63,647 bases of DNA from Bacteroidales bacterium (GTDB lineage Bacteria; Bacteroidota; Bacteroidia; Bacteroidales; UBA12077), in assembly GCA_003446015.1 (NCBI GenBank), contig DMBU01000006.1, positions 709 to 64,355 on the forward strand, given 5' to 3'. Numbering within the stretch: position 1 is the first letter of the stretch; the number at the start of each line of letters is the position of its first letter. Both the position numbers and the translations under genes were made by a program. The notes below the pieces were generated by a model, which had not been told where the DNA came from, made no database searches, and was given only the letters and a program-made list of their open reading frames with translations. This document shows, in pieces, positions 38,012 through 44,744 of this stretch.

Positions 38012-38044
38012 AAGGCCGCAGGTTATTACCTGCGGCCTTTTTTT
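38012..38044 (+). terminator. Attenuator terminator of trpB
   Basis: AAGGCCGCAGGT and ACCTGCGGCCTT form a perfect 12-bp stem with loop TATT, followed by seven T. It is 22 bases after the leader stop codon and 142 bases before the earliest trpB ATG. Confidence 0.9.
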
Positions 38045-38063
38045 GTTTAAATAAATTAATCTT

Positions 38064-38135
38064 ATGTATAATTATCAGTTTATAGTTTGGTGGCGTCGCA
38101 TACAGTTTTTATGGCGCTTTTGCCTGCTTAAATAA
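38064..38135 (+). CDS. Second Trp-rich leader ORF between terminator and trpB
   Basis: The 23-codon ORF encodes MYNYQFIVWWRRIQ and then FLWRFCLLK, with Trp at codons 9, 10 and 17. It starts 19 bases after the attenuator T run and ends 51 bases before the earliest trpB ATG. No second terminator is visible. Trp is a rare residue, so three in a short ORF at this place is unlikely by chance, but expression is unproven. Confidence 0.55.
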   Translation: MYNYQFIVWWRRIQFLWRFCLLK

Positions 38136-38219
38136 AAAGAAACAATTGATTTCTCGATTATATCAAAATAACGGGAGCTTGAAAACATGATAAAAATATA
38201 TAATAAAAAATTTAAACTT

Positions 38220-39416
38220 ATGAAAACAAATAACATAGATACTATTGAATCTAAAGAAAATACAGAAACTAAACAAGGATATTTCGGAGAGTTTGGAGGA
38301 ATGTTTGTTCCCCCTGTGTTAGAACCAAAACTTTTAAGATTAGCAGAGGTTTTTAACGAACTTAGAAATAATGATGCTTTTATCGAAGAATTCCATTATT
38401 ATTTAAATCAATATGTTGGCCGGCCTTCACCTTTGTATTACGCTAAGAGATTATCTGATTATGTAGGTAGTAAGATCTACTTGAAACGCGAAGATTTGAA
38501 TCATACCGGGGCACACAAAATAAATAATACCATCGGACAAATTTTGCTTGCTAAATATATGGGAGCAAAGGAAATCATTGCTGAAACAGGAGCAGGGCAG
38601 CACGGTGTTGCAACAGCTACAGTCGCTGCTTTGTTTGGTATAAAATGCAAAATCTTTATGGGTAAAACAGATGCAGAAAGGCAGCAGTTAAATGCATACA
38701 GGATTAAGTTGTTAGGATCAGAATTTATAACAACTGACCAGGGTACAGGAACCTTGAAAGATGCCGTTGATGCTGCCCTTGGATATTATATTGAGAATCC
38801 CGATTCGTTTTATATTCTGGGTTCCGCTGTTGGTCCACATCCTTATCCATCGATGGTTCGTTTTTTTCAAAGTGTTATTGGGACAGAAGCTCGTAAGCAA
38901 ATTCTGGATCAGGAGGGTAGACTTCCAGACTCAATTTTTGCCTGTGTTGGAGGTGGATCTAATGCAATTGGATTATATTCTGGTTTTATTGATGATAAAA
39001 ACGTAAAGATTTTTTCTGCCGAAGGAGGTGGTGATGGTTTAATTCCGGGAAGAACAGCATCAACATTAGTCACGGGCAAACCCATGGTTTTCCAGGGAAC
39101 TTACTCATACTGTATGGCCGATGATTCAGGCAATCCTATTGATACATACTCCATTGCTGCAGGATTGGATTATCCTGGCGTTGGTCCTGAACATGCATTT
39201 TTAAAGGAATCAAATCGGGCAGAATACCATTGTGTAACTGATACAGAGGCGGTTAATGCTTTTAAATTGCTTTCTGCTTTGGAAGGTATTATTCCTGCAA
39301 TAGAATCATCGCATGCCATTGCATTAGCGATGAAATTACTAAAAAATAAAAATGAAGTAAGCATCATCAATTTATCAGGTAGAGGAGACAAGGATGTTGA
39401 CCGAAACTTGATTTAA
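38220..39416 (+). CDS. trpB: Tryptophan synthase beta chain
   Basis: The product has GYFGEFGGMFVPPVLEP, VGRPSPLYYAKRLS, the PLP lysine in LNHTGAHKINNTIG (Lys100 from this start), AETGAGQHGVATATVAALFG and CVGGGSNAIGLYSGF. All are typical of TrpB, which joins indole and serine to tryptophan. The frame is open to an ATG at 38187, which has GGGAG nine bases upstream. I prefer 38220 because known TrpB proteins have short N-termini; both starts are possible. No trpA or other trp gene lies nearby, so this is a lone trpB. Control by the upstream leader region is strongly suggested. Confidence 0.95.
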   Translation: MKTNNIDTIESKENTETKQGYFGEFGGMFVPPVLEPKLLRLAEVFNELRNNDAFIEEFHYYLNQYVGRPSPLYYAKRLSDYVGSKIYLKREDLNHTGAHKINNTIGQILLAKYMGAKEIIAETGAGQHGVATATVAALFGIKCKIFMGKTDAERQQLNAYRIKLLGSEFITTDQGTGTLKDAVDAALGYYIENPDSFYILGSAVGPHPYPSMVRFFQSVIGTEARKQILDQEGRLPDSIFACVGGGSNAIGLYSGFIDDKNVKIFSAEGGGDGLIPGRTASTLVTGKPMVFQGTYSYCMADDSGNPIDTYSIAAGLDYPGVGPEHAFLKESNRAEYHCVTDTEAVNAFKLLSALEGIIPAIESSHAIALAMKLLKNKNEVSIINLSGRGDKDVDRNLI

Positions 39417-39429
39417 ATAGAATAAATCT

Positions 39430-39457
39430 GTTAGGTTTTCAAAACCTAATAGGTTTG
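39430..39457. repeat. Hairpin repeat after trpB
   Basis: TTAGGTTTT and AAAACCTAA form a 9-bp stem with a one-base centre, followed by TAGGTTTG. It may act as a weak terminator. Confidence 0.5.
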
Positions 39458-39488
39458 TCAATAAAAATAAATTAATACCTTAACTTTG
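39454..39488 (+). promoter_or_regulatory. Candidate queE promoter
   Basis: TAACTTTG at 39481 is a perfect -7 box, 20 bases before the queE ATG. TTTG at 39454 is 23 bases further upstream, slightly wide. Confidence 0.5.
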
Positions 39489-39508
39489 CAGAGATAAAAA
39501 TTGAAGGG

Positions 39509-40141
39509 ATGAAGAATTTTGATGAAGCCATAGCGCAAAAAGGATTGGAGTTACCATTGGTTGAAGAGTTTTATTCATTGCAGGGTGAAGGATATCATAC
39601 AGGGAAAGCGGCATATTTCATACGCATTGGAGGTTGTGATATAGGTTGTCGCTGGTGCGATTCGAAAATGTCATGGAATCCTTCATTGCATCCTTTAGTT
39701 TCAATTGATGTAATTGTTTCAAATGCATTAAAAACTGCAGCAAATGCAGTTGTTGTTACGGGAGGGGAACCAAGTTTATTTAATTTAAAACCCTTAACCG
39801 AAAAATTAAAAGTTCATAAAATTAAAACTTTCATTGAAACGGCAGGAGCAAAGCCATTAACAGGAAACTGGGACTGGATTTGTTTATCCCCAAAACGCCA
39901 AAGCCCTCCCGATGAATCATTCTATAAAATAGCTAACGAACTAAAAGTTATTATATACGATGATGAGGATTATCATTGGGCAGAGGAAGTTGCTTCAAAA
40001 GTTAATAAAGACTGCATCCTGTACTTGCAATCGGAATGGAGCAGGTACGAACAAAATATACCAGCTATTGTCAATTATGTAAAAGCATATCCTAAGTGGA
40101 ATGTTTCTCTTCAGGCACATAAGTTTATGCATATACCTTAA
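39509..40141 (+). CDS. queE: 7-carboxy-7-deazaguanine synthase
   Basis: The 210-residue radical SAM protein has the FeS-cluster cysteines in GGCDIGCRWCDS (Cys43, Cys47, Cys50). The usual CxxxCxxC spacing is kept. It is preceded by EEFYSLQGEGYHTGKAAYF and followed by VVVTGGEPSLF and IETAGAKPL. QueE turns 6-carboxytetrahydropterin into the deazaguanine precursor of queuosine. The other queuosine genes are not in the window. Confidence 0.93.
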   Translation: MKNFDEAIAQKGLELPLVEEFYSLQGEGYHTGKAAYFIRIGGCDIGCRWCDSKMSWNPSLHPLVSIDVIVSNALKTAANAVVVTGGEPSLFNLKPLTEKLKVHKIKTFIETAGAKPLTGNWDWICLSPKRQSPPDESFYKIANELKVIIYDDEDYHWAEEVASKVNKDCILYLQSEWSRYEQNIPAIVNYVKAYPKWNVSLQAHKFMHIP

Positions 40142-40193
40142 GCAATTATTAAGGTTTTTTTTGTAACTTCAAATCGAATAAAAAGCAATTCAT

Positions 40194-42188
40194 ATGAGAA
40201 GTTTATTTTATAGTTTCATTTTTCTGACAATTTCTTTTTGTACTGCCGCTCAAAATTATTCCACATCCAATAAAAAAGCAATAAAAGCTTACGAAGAAGC
40301 ATTGCAATCTTTCAATCGAATGGATTACTCGAATGCTTCTGAAATAATGCAAAAAGCAATAAAATATGATGATAAATTTATTGAGGCACATATTGTTTTA
40401 GCAGAGATATTTGTTGAAAAAGGAGAAAGAAAAAATGCAATTACATCCTATCAAAATGTAATCAGGATAAATCCTGATTTCTTTCCTGGAATGTATTTTT
40501 CATTGGCTCAGTTGGAAATGATGGAAAATGAGTTTGAATCTGCAAAATCACATCTCGAAAATTACCTCACCTATAAAAATTTAAAACCTATTTCAATCGC
40601 ACAAGCAAAACAAAAACTTGAATCATGTAATTTTGCTATCGAAGCTGTTAAAAATCCGGTTCCATTTAGTCCTGTTAATTTAGGTGAGAATGTTAATACT
40701 GAATATGATGAGTATTGGCCAAGCTTAACGGCCGATGAACAAACCTTAATTATTACCCGGTTAATTCCAAAAGAAAAATCTACAAATGAATATTCTGAAA
40801 CGGAATATCTGGATGAGAAAGATCTTACTCCTTCAAATCAACTCGCTTTACCCGGATTAAGTAATGTGCAGGAAGATTTTTTTATAAGCATAAAAGAAAA
40901 TGATTTTTGGGCAAAGGCTATAAATGCCGGAGAACCTCTTAACACTCAGGGTAACGAGGGAGCTCAAACTATTTTAACAGATGGAAGTATAATGTACTTT
41001 ACTGCATGTAACAGGGCTGATGGAAAAGGGCGCTGTGATATTTATTTAAGTTTGAAAGAAAATGGACAATGGACAAATGCAATTAATTTAGGTTCTCCAA
41101 TTAATTCAGGGTACTGGGAGGCCCAACCATCCATTTCGCCCGATGGAAAAACATTGTATTTTGTTAGCAATCGTGAAGGAGGATTCGGGAAAAAAGATAT
41201 TTGGATGAGTAATATTCTTACAGATGGAAGATGGTCAAAACCGATTAACCCGGGAAAAAATATAAATAGTTCAGGAGATGAGCAATCACCGTTTATACAT
41301 CCTGATAATAAAACACTGTATTTTGCTTCGGATGGCAAAACTGGAATGGGAGGATTTGACTTATTTAAAGTTTCCAGAAATGACGATGGATCATGGAGTG
41401 AACCTTTTAATCTGGGTTATCCGATAAATACTTCTTCGGATGAGATCGGGTTTATAGTGAATGCAAAAGGAGATCGGGCTTATTTTTCATCCGACAGGTT
41501 GAGTGAAATGGGTCGTGATATTTTTGAATTTGAATTGTATAAGGAAGCTCGGCCGAATCCGGTTTCTTATATCAAAGGAAAAGTGTACGACTCTGAAAAT
41601 CAGAAAAAGCTTAAAGCACATTTTGAGTTAATTAGTTTAGAATCTAATAAAATTGTTATGCAAGCTGAGTCTGATCAGATAACAGGTGAATTTCTGGTAT
41701 GTATACCAACTGACAATGATTATGCACTTAATGTTTCAAAGGAAGGATATTTATTTTATTCCGATAATTTTGAATTGAAAGGTGTACATGAGATTACCAG
41801 TCCATATTTAAAGGATGTAGCTCTAAACCCAATTAAAACTGGTCAGAAAATTATTCTTCGAAATGTATTTTATGAAACAGATTCATATGAATTGGTCGAT
41901 AAATCTGTTGCTGAACTTACTAAGTTGATCGATTTTTTAAATCATAATCCCGGATTGAAAATTGAAATTTCGGGTCATACTGATAATGTAGGGACAGTTG
42001 ATTATAACCTTGGCTTATCAAAAAACAGGGCAAAATCAGTATATCATTATTTAACAGAAAACGGAATTAATCCTGAAAGATTAAGCTATAAAGGTTACGG
42101 AGAATCACAAGCGATCAGTTCAAATGAAACAATTGAAGGTAGAGCCGATAATAGAAGAACCGAAATTAAGATATTATCTTCAAATTAA
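40194..42188 (+). CDS. OmpA-family protein with TPR and PD40 repeats
   Basis: The 664-residue product has a signal peptide ending near CTAAQN. Tetratricopeptide repeats follow (about residues 27-145, with EALQSFNRMDYSNASEIMQKA). A propeller of PD40/WD40-like units comes next (about 160-430: GAQTILTDGSIMYFT, QPSISPDGKTLYFVSN, QSPFIHPDNKTLYFASD). Then there is a carboxypeptidase-regulatory-like fold, and a C-terminal OmpA peptidoglycan-binding domain with GHTDNVGTVDYNLGLSKNRA. The order TPR, propeller, CRD and OmpA is that of PorE of the T9SS and of many related Bacteroidota proteins. I cannot say that it is PorE: the canonical lipobox is absent, and no por genes are nearby. Confidence 0.85.
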   Translation: MRSLFYSFIFLTISFCTAAQNYSTSNKKAIKAYEEALQSFNRMDYSNASEIMQKAIKYDDKFIEAHIVLAEIFVEKGERKNAITSYQNVIRINPDFFPGMYFSLAQLEMMENEFESAKSHLENYLTYKNLKPISIAQAKQKLESCNFAIEAVKNPVPFSPVNLGENVNTEYDEYWPSLTADEQTLIITRLIPKEKSTNEYSETEYLDEKDLTPSNQLALPGLSNVQEDFFISIKENDFWAKAINAGEPLNTQGNEGAQTILTDGSIMYFTACNRADGKGRCDIYLSLKENGQWTNAINLGSPINSGYWEAQPSISPDGKTLYFVSNREGGFGKKDIWMSNILTDGRWSKPINPGKNINSSGDEQSPFIHPDNKTLYFASDGKTGMGGFDLFKVSRNDDGSWSEPFNLGYPINTSSDEIGFIVNAKGDRAYFSSDRLSEMGRDIFEFELYKEARPNPVSYIKGKVYDSENQKKLKAHFELISLESNKIVMQAESDQITGEFLVCIPTDNDYALNVSKEGYLFYSDNFELKGVHEITSPYLKDVALNPIKTGQKIILRNVFYETDSYELVDKSVAELTKLIDFLNHNPGLKIEISGHTDNVGTVDYNLGLSKNRAKSVYHYLTENGINPERLSYKGYGESQAISSNETIEGRADNRRTEIKILSSN

Positions 42189-42241
42189 AATAGGATCATA
42201 TTTTTTGTTAAATTTAACTGACAAAACTCAAAAAAAATATA

Positions 42242-42625
42242 ATGGAAGCATTAAAAATATTAGCTAACGAGTCGAATCCTGCAGTTTATTTTGATTGTAA
42301 GCATGAACGATTCGAGATCCGTGGTAATTCTATGCCAGAAAATGCGAGAGCTTTTTACGAACCGATCATAGCCTGGTTAGATAATTATGCCGATGATCCT
42401 TGTCCTAAAACAGAAATGATTTTTCAAATGAATCTTTTAAATACTTCATCAACAAAATTATTTATTGATATTTTTAAGAAAATAAATAAAATTGTCGATA
42501 CAGGAAATTCTGAAGTCAATGTTATTTGGTACTATAACTATGGAGATGATGATATTTGGGAAGTTGGAGTTGAATTTAAAGATTTCTGTAAATCTTCATT
42601 TGAATTAATTCCTATAAATGACTAA
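42242..42625 (+). CDS. SiaC-like regulatory phosphoprotein (DUF1987)
   Basis: The 127-residue product matches the SiaC/DUF1987 type: YFDCKHERFEIRGNSMPENA near the start, FYEPIIAWLDNY in the middle and NVIWYYNYGDDDIWEVG near the end. In Pseudomonas aeruginosa SiaC is phosphorylated on Thr68 by SiaB and dephosphorylated by the SpoIIE-type phosphatase SiaA, and it controls the diguanylate cyclase SiaD. Here the Thr is present at residue 68 in NLLNTSSTK. A paralogue follows after 86 bases. The partner kinase and target are not in the window. Confidence 0.8.
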   Translation: MEALKILANESNPAVYFDCKHERFEIRGNSMPENARAFYEPIIAWLDNYADDPCPKTEMIFQMNLLNTSSTKLFIDIFKKINKIVDTGNSEVNVIWYYNYGDDDIWEVGVEFKDFCKSSFELIPIND

Positions 42626-42711
42626 TACGTTTCTTATTTTTTTATACTTTTTATTATTATTTCCGCAAACTATTTTATAACTTGTTTGTTTTAAGATAAA
42701 TATGCTATAAA

Positions 42712-43098
42712 ATGGAAAGTCTTTTAATAAACGAAACGCCGGACACTCCCTATGTTCATTTAGATCATAAGAAGGGTATATTTGATTTTAACGGGAACTC
42801 AATTCCCGAAAATGTACCTATGTTTTATGAACCAATATTGAACTGGTTAGAATCTTATGTTAAAAATCCAAACAGAAAAACAGTATTTAATTTTAGAATG
42901 AAAATGATAAGTTCTTCATCATCTAAAATATTTTTTGATATCTTAAGTATAGTTGATCGTATATTCGAAAAAGAAAATTGTATTGTCAGAGTTAATTGGT
43001 ATTATAACGTTTATGATGATGAAATAAGAGAAATCGGTTTGGATTATAAAGATTCCTTAAATGCACCGTTTGAGATTATTTTAACTGACACAGAATAA
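42712..43098 (+). CDS. SiaC-like paralogue with Ser at the phosphosite position
   Basis: The 128-residue product aligns with the preceding protein over the full length, with FDFNGNSIPENVPMFYEPIL and NWYYNVYDDEIREIG. The segment around residue 68 is KMISSSSSK, so the Thr of the neighbour is replaced by Ser in a run of five. It may be phosphorylated differently or be a non-equivalent copy. It ends 10 bases before the end of the convergent cyclase gene, with no terminator visible between them. Confidence 0.78.
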   Translation: MESLLINETPDTPYVHLDHKKGIFDFNGNSIPENVPMFYEPILNWLESYVKNPNRKTVFNFRMKMISSSSSKIFFDILSIVDRIFEKENCIVRVNWYYNVYDDEIREIGLDYKDSLNAPFEIILTDTE

Positions 43099-43108
43099 TA
43101 ACTAAACC

Positions 43109-44518
43109 CTATTCTTCGATAAGCTTTTTAATTCTCTCTACCTGCATTTGTTTATTTACTTCGCGTAAGTTTTTACCTGTTTCTGTGAAAAACTGATGAT
43201 TTGATAAAAACTTAACTTGAATTTTATTCCAATCATTTAAGGTCCCAATTTTGTTTTGTTCCTTTAATTCTTTGTACAGCGTATTAGAAACCGGAATAAA
43301 ATCACTTCTGCCAAGATAATCCAAATCCGAATCACACATAATACTCTCTAATACAGTTTTTGGATTAGGAGGTAATTTAGTTGCCATAATTAATTCACAA
43401 ATTTTATCAATTTGCTCTGGGGTGTACCTGTATTTTGGTAAGTACTCTTTTGCTAATTGGGTTCCGTTATATTCATGTTCATCATAATCAATAATGTGTC
43501 CGGCATCGTGAAAAAGGGCTGCTGTTTTTAACAATAAGATCGATTCATCATCAACACCTTCACCGTAACCGATTAATTCTGCCTGATTGATTACATCTAT
43601 CGTATGTTTAAAATTATGATAATATAAATAGGATGGAAGCTCTTTTTCCAATTTATCCAAAATTATCTCTTGTAAATCAGTAAATTGCCTTAACAGGTAT
43701 TTATTCCATAAAATCTGATTTGGTCTTCTTCCTTTTTTTCGGTCTTCAGAGAATGCAGGCTTAATTCTTTTTAAGAAATACATTTCCATATCACCTTTAT
43801 ACTTTACAGGTATCTTGCCATTATACTCGCAAACAAAGTATTGTTTTACAAGCTCATAGGTCATTATGGAAATATTTATCTGGCTAACTTCACTTGCAGA
43901 AGCCATGCGAGTAGCGATATGAACTGTGTCGCCTTTTAACTCATACGATATTTTTTTTCTGCCAGAAAATGTTGCTGTAACCGGACCCGTATGGATTCCC
44001 ATCTTGAGATCCCAGAATTTTTTATTATTATTTTCGTATTCTTCTTTGAGATCATTTAAATAATCCTGCATTTCGAGTGCAGCAAGAACTACGTCAACCG
44101 GGTTTGTAATATTCTTTACAGGAACACCTCCTGCACACATATATGCGTCACCAATTGTTTTTATTTTCTCAATTTTATACTTTTTTACAATTGAGTTAAA
44201 ATGGAAAATAATTTGGTCTAACTCATCAATAATATCGCTAGTTGCAGATTGTTCGGCTATTTTTTTGAATCCCTGAATGTCGGCATATAATACCGTTGCC
44301 ATTTCGAACCGTTTGGTTTTGGCTTTAATCTGATCGCTTGCTTCTTTTGGTAAAACTTCAGGTGGTAACGATGAAATAATATTATCTAATTTCTCATTTT
44401 GCTTTTCTAGCCTCTCATTATTTTCAATTACATTTTTTAACTGATTGGAGAGATCCTTATTCTCCCTTAGAAGGTCGGCTATTTTTAAAACGAGTTTTTG
44501 TTCTTGTTCTTTATCCAT
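43109..44518 (-). CDS. Class III nucleotide cyclase fused to an HD domain
   Basis: The 469-residue protein has no membrane segment. Residues 1-55 form a coiled coil. A class III cyclase domain spans about 70-255, with metal Asp80 in VLYADIQGF and Asp124 in KTIGDAYM. Lys120 at the base-recognition position favours ATP. Two usual residues differ: Glu193 (SYELKGDTV) where most adenylate cyclases have Asp or Thr, and His200 (VHIATRM) where the transition-state Asn is expected; Arg204 is kept. An HD domain follows (about 280-410), with His301, His305, HD at 337-338 and EHEYNG. HD domains often hydrolyse nucleotides, so one chain might both make and remove a cyclic nucleotide; this is inference. 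Confidence 0.85.
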   Translation of the reverse strand: MDKEQEQKLVLKIADLLRENKDLSNQLKNVIENNERLEKQNEKLDNIISSLPPEVLPKEASDQIKAKTKRFEMATVLYADIQGFKKIAEQSATSDIIDELDQIIFHFNSIVKKYKIEKIKTIGDAYMCAGGVPVKNITNPVDVVLAALEMQDYLNDLKEEYENNNKKFWDLKMGIHTGPVTATFSGRKKISYELKGDTVHIATRMASASEVSQINISIMTYELVKQYFVCEYNGKIPVKYKGDMEMYFLKRIKPAFSEDRKKGRRPNQILWNKYLLRQFTDLQEIILDKLEKELPSYLYYHNFKHTIDVINQAELIGYGEGVDDESILLLKTAALFHDAGHIIDYDEHEYNGTQLAKEYLPKYRYTPEQIDKICELIMATKLPPNPKTVLESIMCDSDLDYLGRSDFIPVSNTLYKELKEQNKIGTLNDWNKIQVKFLSNHQFFTETGKNLREVNKQMQVERIKKLIEE

Positions 44519-44744
44519 CGTTGATGATTTGTAGGATTCTGTATTACTGCTATGACACTTGTAAATTTATTTAATTTGAATTGAAATACCAATTAAGCAC
44601 AATTAAATATTGCAATTTTTATACTATGATCTATTTAAAAGGTTTTAGAAATTAACCAGGTTTTTATTAACAGTTAAAATTCTAATGTAAAAGAAGTGTT
44701 TTAGTAGATATAAAAATAAAGCGTAATAGCTTCATTATGAATAT

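Noticed and set aside
37918..38023. Possible antiterminator pairing of GTGGC in the Trp codons with GCCGC of the terminator arm
   Set aside because: It is only five bases and would be covered by a ribosome stalled on the Trp codons, opposite to the required logic.
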